A stretch of DNA of 24,760 nt from JAJDFU01 sp964640855. Its GTDB lineage: Bacteria > Bacteroidota > Bacteroidia > Chitinophagales > Saprospiraceae. The first letter of the stretch is position 1; each line of letters begins with the position of its first letter. The notes beneath the pieces are model-generated. The model was not told the DNA's origin, did no database searches, and saw only the letters and a list, made by a program, of their open reading frames with translations. The DNA lies in NCBI GenBank assembly GCA_964640855.1, contig CAZXIX010000065.1, positions 1 through 24,760 on the forward strand. Reading direction: 5' to 3'. The translations under genes and the position numbers were made by a program. This document shows, one piece after another, positions 7,782-15,676 of the stretch.

Positions 7782-8159
7782 ATGGCAAAGAGAAATGCAC
7801 AAGAGGTTGGCCAGGAAGGAGAAAAGCATGCCCGAACTTATCTTTTAAAGAAGGGGTACCACATCCGCTCTACCAATTGGCGAGCCGGAAAAGCCGAGAT
7901 CGATATCATTGCCGAGAAGGATGCCATGCTGGTTTTCGTAGAGGTGAAGACCCGAACTTCTCTGGCCTTTGGCGGGCCACGGGAGGCTTTATCGGAGGCG
8001 CAGCAAAAGCGCCTTGCTTTTGCCGCGACCGTTTTCATGGAAGAAGCCGGCTTTGAGGGCGAGATCCGTTTTGATCTTATATCCATCTATTGGCCCCGGG
8101 GTGGGCAAGTCCGAGTGGATCATCTGGAGGATGTCTTTTTTCCCGGGTTGGAAGGGTGA
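7782..8159 (+). CDS. YraN/UPF0102 endonuclease-like protein
   Basis: 125 aa, normal length for the family. The restriction-endonuclease-like fold is recognised by NWRAGKAEIDIIAEKD and LVFVEVKTRTS: Glu39, Asp41, Glu54 and Lys56 fit the PD-(D/E)xK-type active site, and GxxGEKHARTYLLKKGY starts the domain. The family is widespread and associated by fold with DNA processing, but its biological role is not settled. The gene is preceded by the inverted-repeat element and possible G9 promoter. Its stop is three bases from the stop of the convergent acetyltransferase gene. Confidence 0.9.
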   Translation: MAKRNAQEVGQEGEKHARTYLLKKGYHIRSTNWRAGKAEIDIIAEKDAMLVFVEVKTRTSLAFGGPREALSEAQQKRLAFAATVFMEEAGFEGEIRFDLISIYWPRGGQVRVDHLEDVFFPGLEG

Positions 8160-8162
8160 TGC

Positions 8163-8750
8163 TCAGGCAGAATTCCCTTCGTAATCCACCCGGGTAAAGC
8201 CGAAGGCAACCAGGTCAAATCGCTCGCCCGTCGGCTTTTTGCCTTCGATGCGCAGGTCTCCTTCCCGGGTGAAGTTGCACTTTCGCGCCAATCGCTGAGC
8301 CGCGTAATTGTCAGAGGCCAGTATCAGCCTTACCTTTTCCAGCCCCAGATCGTCGAACGAAAAATCGAGCAAGCCATTCAAAACCTCCGTCATCAGGCCC
8401 TGGTTGGTGTGTTCCTGATCCATGAATCCGGTCAAGGAAGCATCTGCCATGTCACTCCGGTAGTTTTCCAGCGAGATCCAGCCGATCATTTCGGCAGGAA
8501 CTTTCTGCCAGATGGCAAAACCGAAGGATTCCCCCAGAAGCCAGGCTGCCAACTGGGATCTGACCCAGCGCTCCGCATCCTCCGGACTTTTTATGCTATC
8601 GGCCCAATCCGGAAAATTATCCTCCAGTATGGAATGGTTTTCCTGGAAGAGCTCGTAAAAGGCCTCTCCGTCATTTTCGCGGAAACGACGGGTTACTGTC
8701 CGGTTGGTAATTAAAGCGGTATCCAGGTTGAAAAGGTCTGTCTTCATCAT
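8163..8750 (-). CDS. GNAT-family N-acetyltransferase, RimJ/RimL-like
   Basis: 195 aa (two ATG codons in a row, 8750 and 8747). The N-terminal TRRFRENDGEAFYELF is typical of RimJ/L-type acetyltransferases. The acetyl-CoA loop is represented by EHTNQGLMTEVL (around 113-124), where the usual Q/R-x-x-G-x-G/A is degenerate. The C-terminal ASDNYAAQRLARKCNFTREG (about 147-166) carries the conserved Asn of the family. It probably acetylates a protein N-terminus or a small amine in the cytoplasm; the substrate cannot be deduced. It is convergent with yraN with only three bases between stops, and no terminator is visible there. Confidence 0.85.
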   Translation of the reverse strand: MMKTDLFNLDTALITNRTVTRRFRENDGEAFYELFQENHSILEDNFPDWADSIKSPEDAERWVRSQLAAWLLGESFGFAIWQKVPAEMIGWISLENYRSDMADASLTGFMDQEHTNQGLMTEVLNGLLDFSFDDLGLEKVRLILASDNYAAQRLARKCNFTREGDLRIEGKKPTGERFDLVAFGFTRVDYEGNSA

Positions 8751-9126
8751 GTACGGCCGGTGCGACGATTTTATATCGGATGAAAAGGGAAGGCACGGAT
8801 CCCGCCATTTTTATCCGGTCATTTGCCGTTTCGCAGAAAGAAAACTTCCAGAGGCATGTCCATTGTTCCTGGAAACGGTGTAGGGAAGTTGGAATAAGCT
8901 TCTCCTGAAATATATCTTATTCGGACCAATAATGGTGCATATTATCGCCGATGTTCAGCAGCCCGTCTTGGACATTGAGTGTCCGACAGGAGATTTAATA
9001 ACTTAAGTAATTGATTTTCAGTGGTATCTTCTCACGAAAAGCTTATTCTCTAAAGCCTGAGGCCTGCTCAGCTGGGGTTAAGTCGCGGACCATCGTGGAT
9101 TTTGCGTTAGGTCTTTTAGGCATCAT
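8751..9126. other. Gene-free stretch
   Basis: No supported gene. A 60-codon open frame with a TTG start at 9011 shows no protein-like features. There are two short hairpins: GGACA-TTGAG-TGTCC (8970-8984, extendable by GTC/GAC) and CTGAG-GCCTG-CTCAG near 9057-9075. The acetyltransferase promoter should lie at the left edge, but I see no consensus box. Confidence 0.4.
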
Positions 9127-9189
9127 CCGGAGGGGAATGAAAAAAGGGATTCTGGATCTGGGAACGATCCACCCGCCTCCTCCGGTTTT
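9127..9189 (+). terminator. Inverted repeat with internal hairpin and short T-run
   Basis: CCGGAGGGG (9127-9135) pairs with 9177-9185 over nine positions (one G-T), enclosing a second perfect hairpin GGATC/GATCC (9154-9170). TTTT follows. It sits just upstream of the promoter core of the cyclase gene, so it may end readthrough or be part of an unrecognised short RNA. Confidence 0.3.
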
Positions 9190-9195
9190 ATAGTT

Positions 9196-9203
9196 TATTT
9201 TTG
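9196..9203 (+). promoter_or_regulatory. TAnnTTTG promoter core for the nucleotide cyclase
   Basis: TATTTTTG is an exact consensus match 29 nt before the ATG at 9233, the same geometry as the promoters at 2798 and 6163. No TTG is present at -33. Confidence 0.5.
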
Positions 9204-9232
9204 AGCTAACCAATTGTCCAAGCTGCCTGTCT

Positions 9233-10378
9233 ATGGTGTTCTCCCAGCGATTTTATTTTCAGATCCGGCAAGTTATCGGGATTACCGTAGCCTGGATTAT
9301 ACTGGGTTGGCTGGATATACTGAATTCCTTTTCCATCTTGCGGTTTTACGAGTCGGGCATCGTATTGCCCTACACTCCCTATTTGATCTTTTCGACTGTC
9401 AGTATGCTGTTTTCCGGGCTGTTGGCAGGGTCGCTTCTGGTGTTCTACCTGAGGGGGTGGGGGCGCAAACTCTCTTTCGGCCTTGCGGTTCTGGTGAATA
9501 GTCTCACCCTGGCCCTCATCAACATTGCCATTTCCTTTTACCTGGTCCAACTGGCCAATTTTTTTCTGGATCAACCCCTGACGCTTATTCCGGGACAAAA
9601 TCCCGAAGGTACCGGGGAGTATGCCTTGCTCAGCAGCCGGCTTCTCATTCGGAATATCCTGTTTTGGCTGCTCGTTTCCCTGGTCACGGTTTTGACGCTG
9701 CACATCAACGAAAAATACGGACCGGGAATCCTGTTCAAACTGCTTCTGGGCAAATACCACAGGCCTCGAGAGGAGGAACGCATTTTCCTCTTCCTGGATG
9801 TCAAAGGTTCAACCACGATGGCTGAGAGCCTGGGACATATTGATTTTCATAATTTGCTGAATGACTATTATACCGATATCACAGGCCCCATACTGGATTC
9901 CCGGGGAGAGATCTATCAATACGTGGGCGATATGATCGTGATAACCTGGCCCATGGAGTTGGGGCTGAAAAATGCCCGCTGTGTCCGTTGCTTCTATCGG
10001 GTCAATGAAAAAATACAGTTGGAAGCACCCAAATACAGGCAACGGTATGGGTTGGTGCCCGAATTCAAAGGGGGGCTTCATTGCGGGTTGGTGACCACCG
10101 GGGAGATCGGCCTGATCAAAAAGGATATCGTTTACACAGGAGACGTATTAAATACAACTTCCCGTATCCAATCCATTTGCAATAAGTTTCGGGTGAAAAT
10201 ACTCTTATCCAAAAAAATACTGGATAAATTGTCTTTGCCACCCGGGGATTTCCTGCCCAAACGCATGGGTACCATAGAATTGAAAGGCAAAAAGCAGAAG
10301 ATCGAATTATATACTTTTGAGGAAAGTACGGAGAAAGAGCAAGTACCCAAAGCCATCGTCTCCCATACGGAATCCTGA
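9233..10378 (+). CDS. Membrane-anchored class III adenylate/guanylate cyclase
   Basis: 381 aa. The N-terminal half has about four membrane helices (roughly 12-34, 48-72, 80-112, 138-157), then the cyclase domain from about 182. Metal-binding Asp189 lies in FLFLDVKGSTT and Asp233 in YQYVGDMIVITW. The transition-state Asn307 and Arg311 are in GDVLNTTSRIQ, and GGLHCGLVTTGEIG (280-293) is the conserved core strand. It would make a cyclic nucleotide at the inner face of the membrane. I could not assign ATP versus GTP from the visible specificity positions. The gene stands alone between a structured repeat and the com operon; no cyclic-nucleotide effector is adjacent. Confidence 0.9.
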   Translation: MVFSQRFYFQIRQVIGITVAWIILGWLDILNSFSILRFYESGIVLPYTPYLIFSTVSMLFSGLLAGSLLVFYLRGWGRKLSFGLAVLVNSLTLALINIAISFYLVQLANFFLDQPLTLIPGQNPEGTGEYALLSSRLLIRNILFWLLVSLVTVLTLHINEKYGPGILFKLLLGKYHRPREEERIFLFLDVKGSTTMAESLGHIDFHNLLNDYYTDITGPILDSRGEIYQYVGDMIVITWPMELGLKNARCVRCFYRVNEKIQLEAPKYRQRYGLVPEFKGGLHCGLVTTGEIGLIKKDIVYTGDVLNTTSRIQSICNKFRVKILLSKKILDKLSLPPGDFLPKRMGTIELKGKKQKIELYTFEESTEKEQVPKAIVSHTES

Positions 10379-10469
10379 ATTTCCACACATTTTTATTTCT
10401 TTTTTAAGTTTTGGCTCACTTCTGGAAGACTGTGAATTAGACCTTTGTATTTATTTAATACAATTTTCG

Positions 10470-10488
10470 CCACAAGGGTCTTTTGTGG
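10470..10488. repeat. Short perfect hairpin between cyclase and comEC
   Basis: CCACAA and TTGTGG flank a 7-nt loop. A T-run follows only after ten more bases, so it is at best a weak terminator. The 194-bp gap holds nothing else clear; GACCTTTG (10439-10446) is a one-mismatch -7 box. Confidence 0.25.
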
Positions 10489-10572
10489 AATATCCCATTT
10501 TTTAACCTCTTCTTAACAGGAACGGGTTTTTAACCGATTCCTTCTTCGAAATAAAAACTAAACCTCAGAACA

Positions 10573-12669
10573 ATGGGTCTGCACCGTATGCCCATGCTTA
10601 AATCCCTATTCCCTTTTGTCTGCGGGATCCTGATAGCCGGGAAAGTGCCCTTTCTGAGCACAGAAGCAATTTGGCTGGGAATGATATCGGCTCTTCTGCT
10701 GTTGCTGACGGGGCATTATCTTGAAAAGAATTACCGAAGAAAGGGCTGGTTTTTGGGGGCTTTGTGTCTCGCTTCCCTGGGCTTGGGGGTTTTCACCGTA
10801 AAATGGCAATCACCCCAACGTCATTCCGATCATATTCAGAACCGGGAGTCGTCGGCCGAGTTCTGGGCAGGCAAGGTTTTGGAACAAAAACATTCCGGAA
10901 AGAAGGTCCGGTTGCGGCTCGCGCTGCTTGGCGCTCGCGATTCTTCGGGACAATGGCAGCGAGCCAGGGGGAAAATCGATGCCTACCTGCAGCCGGATAG
11001 TCAAGCCCTGCATCTTGGCCCCGGAGACCGGATCCTTTTTCGGGGCCAACCCATCGAAGTGGCCGGCCCCCGAAACCCGGAGGCATTCGATTACCGGGCC
11101 TACCTGGCCCGGAAGGGCGTATTTCATCAGCTTTTCCTGGACTCAAGCCAGTGGAAAAAACAGGACACCCGCTCCTTCGATCACCTCAAGACGCTCCACC
11201 GGTTACGCTCCTATGTTTTCCGGCAGCTTCGCAAGGCGCTTTCTGCGGATGGAGATTTCGGCCTGGCTACTACCTTGTTGGTAGGCACCAAGCAATACCT
11301 GCCTGAAGAGGAGCGAGAGGCTTACGCCCGTGCGGGAGTTGCGCATGTGTTGGCAGTGTCCGGACTGCATGTGGGCATTCTGGCATTCGGCCTGGGGTAT
11401 CTTTTCTACTGGGTCCCTTTGCCCGCCAGGATCAAAGCGCCTGTGGTGCTGACTTGCTCCTTGCTCCTTTTGGTATTGTATTGCCTGATGACCGGTTTGG
11501 CCCCATCGGTCCAGCGGGCCACCCTTATGTATGGGATGGTTTTGTTGGGCGCTTATTTCCCGGCCCGCGGAAACTTGTTCAACTCCCTTGCCTTTGCTGC
11601 CTGGGTGATGTTGATTTGTAATCCAAACCTGCTGGCGGATGTCGGCTTCCAATTGTCATTCCTCGCGGTTCTCGGCATTGTTTTCTTTCAGCCGCCGCTG
11701 GAGCGACTCCCGGGTCGATTGCCGCTGGGATGTAAAACCGTCTGGAGCCTGATAACCGTTTCCCTGGCTGCTCAACTGGGGACTTTTCCGTTGACCTTGT
11801 ATTATTTCCACACCTTCCCAACCTACTTCTGGATCTCGGGGGTGTTTATCGTCCCTTTGGTCAAGGGGATCCTTTACTTGGGGATCCTTTTTTTGACGGG
11901 TTCGGAACTCCCTTTCTGGGGCCAGGTGATCGGAACACCGATGCAATGGGTGATCCGCCTGACGAACTGGGTCGTCGAGCAGTTTTCCGCCCTGCCTGGC
12001 GGAGTCATCGAAAATATCGGGGCGGATACCCTCGATCTGGTGCTCTGGTATGGTGCGATCGTTGGTCTGGTCTTGCTGGCAAAAAATTACCTGCGTCCGG
12101 GATTGTGGTGCAGCCTGCTTTTCCTGGCTTTGTATTCCGGTAAAAATCTGGAAGAAACCTGGCGGCGGAAGTCCGAAAATCAGATAGTCGTTTATTCGAT
12201 ATACCCAAATTACCTGTTGCTGGATTTCTTCGTCGGGACAAAGCGATACACTTTGCGGGATCCTGCGCTCTCCGGCAAATCCGAGTCCTTTGCTGCAGAT
12301 GGCTTCCGGATCCGGAAAGGCAGCTCGGCGACGATTTCCGTTTCTCCGGATACTTGCCTGGTAAGTCCGGATTCTATGCTACACATCCGCGACGGGTGGG
12401 TAGCCCTGGGGGATTATCGGGTGGCCGTCCTGGATCGGGCACCCGAGGTCCTCCCCGCCCGGCCCGTTCCGATAGATCTCCTGATTCTGAAAGGGAGGTC
12501 CCACAAGGATTTTGAAAAGCTGAAAGCACAAGTTTCCCCGAAAACAGTCTTGCTTTTGGCTCCCAATACCTATTGGCAAAAAAAATGGCAGTCTTCCCTG
12601 GCTTCGACGGGATGGGAGAAAGTCCATGCCCTCGGGGAAGGAGCTTTTATCGAAAACCTTAAAAACTAG
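10573..12669 (+). CDS. comEC: ComEC/Rec2-family DNA uptake channel protein
   Basis: 698 aa. Hydrophobic segments begin at about residue 10. The soluble N-terminal domain ends with RNPEAFDYRAYLARKGVFHQLF (about 167-188). The polytopic competence domain (about 235-510) contains the signature HVLAVSGLHVGIL (258-270). In transformable bacteria ComEC moves single-stranded DNA across the inner membrane. The C-terminal region (from about 530) shows no HxHxDH metallo-beta-lactamase motif, so the nuclease-like domain found in many Gram-positive ComEC proteins is absent or degenerate. Alternative starts at 10588 and 10594 are possible. The helix-hairpin-helix gene follows after five bases, indicating one operon. 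Confidence 0.92.
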   Translation: MGLHRMPMLKSLFPFVCGILIAGKVPFLSTEAIWLGMISALLLLLTGHYLEKNYRRKGWFLGALCLASLGLGVFTVKWQSPQRHSDHIQNRESSAEFWAGKVLEQKHSGKKVRLRLALLGARDSSGQWQRARGKIDAYLQPDSQALHLGPGDRILFRGQPIEVAGPRNPEAFDYRAYLARKGVFHQLFLDSSQWKKQDTRSFDHLKTLHRLRSYVFRQLRKALSADGDFGLATTLLVGTKQYLPEEEREAYARAGVAHVLAVSGLHVGILAFGLGYLFYWVPLPARIKAPVVLTCSLLLLVLYCLMTGLAPSVQRATLMYGMVLLGAYFPARGNLFNSLAFAAWVMLICNPNLLADVGFQLSFLAVLGIVFFQPPLERLPGRLPLGCKTVWSLITVSLAAQLGTFPLTLYYFHTFPTYFWISGVFIVPLVKGILYLGILFLTGSELPFWGQVIGTPMQWVIRLTNWVVEQFSALPGGVIENIGADTLDLVLWYGAIVGLVLLAKNYLRPGLWCSLLFLALYSGKNLEETWRRKSENQIVVYSIYPNYLLLDFFVGTKRYTLRDPALSGKSESFAADGFRIRKGSSATISVSPDTCLVSPDSMLHIRDGWVALGDYRVAVLDRAPEVLPARPVPIDLLILKGRSHKDFEKLKAQVSPKTVLLLAPNTYWQKKWQSSLASTGWEKVHALGEGAFIENLKN

Positions 12670-12674
12670 ACCTC

Positions 12675-13742
12675 ATGAAAAAGATCGTCCACTTTCACGC
12701 CTACGAACGGCTGGGTTTCATCAGCTTATTTCTTTTGACTCTCAGCGGGTTCGCGGCTGCCCAATTTATGGATTCCCCCCTGGGTTCCGCCCGGGATTCC
12801 ATGCCGGTTGCGGAGTGGGATAAGGCCCTGGAAGAACTTCTCACTCCTCTGGAGTCGCCCCCCGTAGAAGTCTTTCCTTTTAATCCCAATGCGATGGATA
12901 TCGAATCCTGGCTGCGCTTGGGGGTACCCGAAAAATTGGCTGCCCGCATTGAGAACTACCGAGCCAAAGGAGGTCGTTTTCGGCGGGTCGAGGATCTCAA
13001 AAAGATATATGGCATGCCTGATAGTTTGTATACCCGATTGGCGCCGCTTGTCCGCCTGGAGGAGCCTGGGAAAGCAGGGGTAAAATCAACTCAAAAGCCA
13101 GCAGACCGGCCTGCTGCCAGCTCTCCCGCTCCTTTCGACCCGAACGAGGTGAGCCAGGAGGATCTGCAAAACATGGGACTTCCGGCTTACATTGCCGACA
13201 GGTGGGTCAAATTCCGGTCGGCCGTAGGCGGATTCTCATCGGCCCAACAGATCGAAAAGATCTACGGTTTGGATGAACAATGGTGGGCCAGATGGAAAGA
13301 CCAAATTCGTTGGAATGCGTCCGATACGGCGGAGGGTCCCGCTCCCGCACTGGATGTAAATGAGGCAGATGAGGCGGATTGGATGCGTCTGAAAGGGATA
13401 GGGCCGGTTTTGGCCGGACGTATCCTCCGATTTCGGGAAAAACTGGGCGGCTTTGCCGACCCCAGACAGGTCGGGGAGACCTACGGGTTGCCAGACAGCA
13501 CTTTTCAGAAGATTCTTCCCTTGTTGAAGGTATCCTCGGATGATGGGCTGAGGAAGATCTCCCTGAATCAGGCGGATGCGGCCCAGCTGGCCGAGCATCC
13601 CTACCTGAACTGGCGCCAGGCTAAAGCCATTGCCAATTACCGCCATCATCATGGTCCCTTCGAACGAGTGGATGATATCCTGAAAACCAAGGTGGTTGAT
13701 CCGGATCAACTTGAGCTCATTTTACCTTATCTGCAGCTCTGA
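12675..13742 (+). CDS. Secreted ComEA-like protein with four helix-hairpin-helix repeats
   Basis: 355 aa with a signal peptide (FISLFLLTLSGFAAAQ, cleavage near 29/30). Four similar units follow: about 70-115 (NPNAMDIESWLRLGVPEKLA), 154-200 (DPNEVSQEDLQNMGLPAYIA), 226-272 (DVNEADEADWMRLKGIGPVLA) and 295-340 (SLNQADAAQLAEHPYLNWRQ). The third keeps the classical GIGP hairpin; the others are divergent. HhH units bind DNA backbone. ComEA proteins are periplasmic DNA receptors feeding ComEC, and the five-base gap after comEC supports that role. A single HhH pair is usual in classical ComEA, so four units is an expanded arrangement. The exact partner and DNA binding are inferred. Confidence 0.85.
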   Translation: MKKIVHFHAYERLGFISLFLLTLSGFAAAQFMDSPLGSARDSMPVAEWDKALEELLTPLESPPVEVFPFNPNAMDIESWLRLGVPEKLAARIENYRAKGGRFRRVEDLKKIYGMPDSLYTRLAPLVRLEEPGKAGVKSTQKPADRPAASSPAPFDPNEVSQEDLQNMGLPAYIADRWVKFRSAVGGFSSAQQIEKIYGLDEQWWARWKDQIRWNASDTAEGPAPALDVNEADEADWMRLKGIGPVLAGRILRFREKLGGFADPRQVGETYGLPDSTFQKILPLLKVSSDDGLRKISLNQADAAQLAEHPYLNWRQAKAIANYRHHHGPFERVDDILKTKVVDPDQLELILPYLQL

Positions 13743-13837
13743 TCCCTGGATAATCCGTTGACAGCGTCGTATACAGGACGTCTATTCCGCCGGCATGGCA
13801 GAACCAGCCCCTTTATTCTTTGTTCCAAAAAGAAAAA

Positions 13838-14785
13838 ATGGATCGCTATCTGATTTTTCTTTTTGGTATGCTTTGGATTTCTGCCTGCCAACCCCTTGAT
13901 CCGGAAAAGAGATCTACAGAAGTACAGTCGGTTGCTTTTCTGGAACAAGAAGCCGTGGACCTGGACCCTTATTGGTATCAGGGAAAAGCGGAAATCAATC
14001 GATATGTCCTGGAGCAGAACCGGTATCGGGATGTTCATCCCGGCGAAGCAGTTTTGATCTTTGTCACGGAAGATTTTCGGACGGACATCCAGGTGAAAAG
14101 CGAAGGGAAAAATTCAGGTCCGGCTGTGTCGACCTTAAAGTTGAATGCGATCCGGCGCTTTCCCACGGGATTGTACGATTATTCCATCATGACCTCCGTT
14201 TTCACTCCGGTGGAAGGAGATGAAAAACGCACGATGAAGGTCAGCATGTCTTCACAGGATTGGTGCGGACAAAGTTTTATGCAGCTCAATCTGGTAAAGG
14301 ACCAATACGAAGTTCAGTTGCGGTCCTATTTCGAGTCGGAAGGCGATCAGAACTTTGAGCTAGGTGCAGCCGTGCTCGAGGATGAACTTTTTAACCGGAT
14401 TCGCATACAACCCGATGCCTTACCGAAAGGCGACTTTGAGATTCTTCCCTCGGCATTCATTTCCCGGCTCATGCACCTCGAATATCAGGCGGTAGCGGCC
14501 AAAGGGCAGGTTAAGGCCTACAGCGGCTCCGAGTTCGAAGGCGAAAATCTGCTTCTCTATCAGGTAGAAATGCCTTCCCTCAAAAGAAACTTAAAGATTG
14601 TTTTTGAAAATCAGTCCCCATACCGGATCGTAGGATGGCTTGATAGCTATCCTTCGGCATTCGATGGAAAAATACGCAGCACGAAGGCGGTTTTGGATCG
14701 TAGCATCCAAAGCGCTTACTGGCGGGAAAACCGGCTTTCCGACCAGGAGAAGAGGGCGGAGTTGGGCCTCAGCGGTATGCGGTAG
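13838..14785 (+). CDS. Lipoprotein of a Bacteroidota family of unknown function
   Basis: 315 aa from the ATG at 13838. An in-frame start at 13820 only adds a charged MFQKEK extension; the later Met gives a clean lipoprotein signal MDRYLIFLFGMLWISAC with the lipid-bearing Cys17. The mature protein includes DPYWYQGKAEINRYVLEQNRY, GEAVLIFVTEDF and SSQDWCGQSF. I recognise this combination from Bacteroidota proteins sometimes labelled septum formation inhibitor Maf, a label the sequence does not support. It is probably tethered in the envelope; the role is unknown. It lies 95 bp after the HhH gene, so cotranscription with the com genes is possible but unproven. Confidence 0.82.
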   Translation: MDRYLIFLFGMLWISACQPLDPEKRSTEVQSVAFLEQEAVDLDPYWYQGKAEINRYVLEQNRYRDVHPGEAVLIFVTEDFRTDIQVKSEGKNSGPAVSTLKLNAIRRFPTGLYDYSIMTSVFTPVEGDEKRTMKVSMSSQDWCGQSFMQLNLVKDQYEVQLRSYFESEGDQNFELGAAVLEDELFNRIRIQPDALPKGDFEILPSAFISRLMHLEYQAVAAKGQVKAYSGSEFEGENLLLYQVEMPSLKRNLKIVFENQSPYRIVGWLDSYPSAFDGKIRSTKAVLDRSIQSAYWRENRLSDQEKRAELGLSGMR

Positions 14786-14829
14786 GGCCTGGAGCTTCCC
14801 CAGGGTTCTTTCCGAATATTCCTCTTCGG

Positions 14830-14860
14830 TTGATTTTCGGGGGTTAAATGTCTATTTTAG
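14830..14860 (+). promoter_or_regulatory. Candidate promoter for the NrtR-type regulator
   Basis: TTG (14830-14832) is followed after 20 nt by TATTTTAG (14853-14860), one mismatch from TAnnTTTG. The spacing is ideal for a Bacteroidota promoter. The start codon is 52 nt downstream. Confidence 0.4.
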
Positions 14861-14912
14861 CCGACAGGGGGTTCTTCCAGAGCCCCGGAAACAGCACAAG
14901 AAGCAAAATACA

Positions 14913-15665
14913 ATGTTGGAGTTCAGTGGCTTTTTCAAATCAGCCTTCTCTGTAGACAATGTCATATTCGGATTCGATGAAGGTGATTTGAAAGTCTTGC
15001 TGATTAAAAGGGGAGAAGAACCCTACGAGGGAAGATGGGCCCTGCCGGGTTATTTTGTGTACCCGGATGAGGATCTGGATCAGGCAGCCAAACGGGTGCT
15101 GGAAGAGTTAACGGGTCTCCGCAACGTCTATCTCGAACAAGTAAAAACCTTCGGAGCCGTCGATCGGCACTCATTCGGCCGGGTGATCACGGTAGCTTAT
15201 TTCTCTTTGATCAAGATCAGCGACTTCTCCGTCCAGCCTGCCTCCATTGCCTTGCAAGCCAAATGGCATTCGGTAAATGAGGTCGGACGCCTGGCCTTCG
15301 ATCACAATGAAATACTGGATACCAGTGTTCAAAGGCTCCGGAGTACGGTTCGCACGCGTCCGGTGGGTTTCGAGTTGCTTCCTCCCAAATTTACGCTTAC
15401 CCAATTGCAGCATTTGTACGAAGCGGTTCTGGAAACGGATCTCGATAAACGCAATTTCCGGAAAAAGATACTCTCAATGGATTTGCTGATCGATTTGGAT
15501 GAGATGCAGGAAGGCGTGGCTCATCGCCCGGCCCGTCTTTACAAATTCGATCAGAAAAGATATGAGGAACTTCGCGCCAAGGGGTTTTCCTTTGAGGTAA
15601 AGGAGCAACAGCGCATAAAGGAAAAAAAGGGTTCTACCCGCCTGAAGATGGCAGAAGGTTCTTAA
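14913..15665 (+). CDS. NrtR-family Nudix-like transcriptional regulator
   Basis: 250 aa from the ATG at 14913; the open frame extends upstream to 14640, but that part overlaps the lipoprotein gene. Residues 10-150 form a Nudix-like domain. The Nudix box (46-69, GYFVYPDEDLDQAAKRVLEE...) keeps Gly46 and Arg61 but has Val62 instead of the catalytic Glu and Leu66 instead of a second Glu, so hydrolysis is unlikely. The C-terminal winged helix (about 155-215) has PPKFTLTQLQHLYEAVL, LDKRNFRKKIL and HRPARLYKF, the NrtR hallmark. Such proteins sense ADP-ribose or sugar-type ligands and repress NAD or sugar genes. No such genes are adjacent, so the regulon is unknown. Confidence 0.88.
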   Translation: MLEFSGFFKSAFSVDNVIFGFDEGDLKVLLIKRGEEPYEGRWALPGYFVYPDEDLDQAAKRVLEELTGLRNVYLEQVKTFGAVDRHSFGRVITVAYFSLIKISDFSVQPASIALQAKWHSVNEVGRLAFDHNEILDTSVQRLRSTVRTRPVGFELLPPKFTLTQLQHLYEAVLETDLDKRNFRKKILSMDLLIDLDEMQEGVAHRPARLYKFDQKRYEELRAKGFSFEVKEQQRIKEKKGSTRLKMAEGS

Positions 15666-15676
15666 AGGAAGAGGTG

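Noticed and set aside
9060..9090. tRNA-like D-arm sequence TGCTCAGCTGGGG
   Set aside because: No T-arm GTTCGA motif, acceptor stem or anticodon arm can be placed around it.
9011..9193. 60-codon frame before the cyclase gene
   Set aside because: It has a TTG start, no recognisable features, and its end lies inside the inverted repeat at 9127-9185.
12180..12669. Metallo-beta-lactamase domain at the end of ComEC
   Set aside because: No HxHxDH or equivalent metal-binding motif is visible in the C-terminal 170 residues, so I did not assign the domain.
13838..14785. Maf septum formation inhibitor
   Set aside because: The protein has a lipoprotein signal and no Maf pyrophosphatase motifs; similar proteins appear to carry this label in error.
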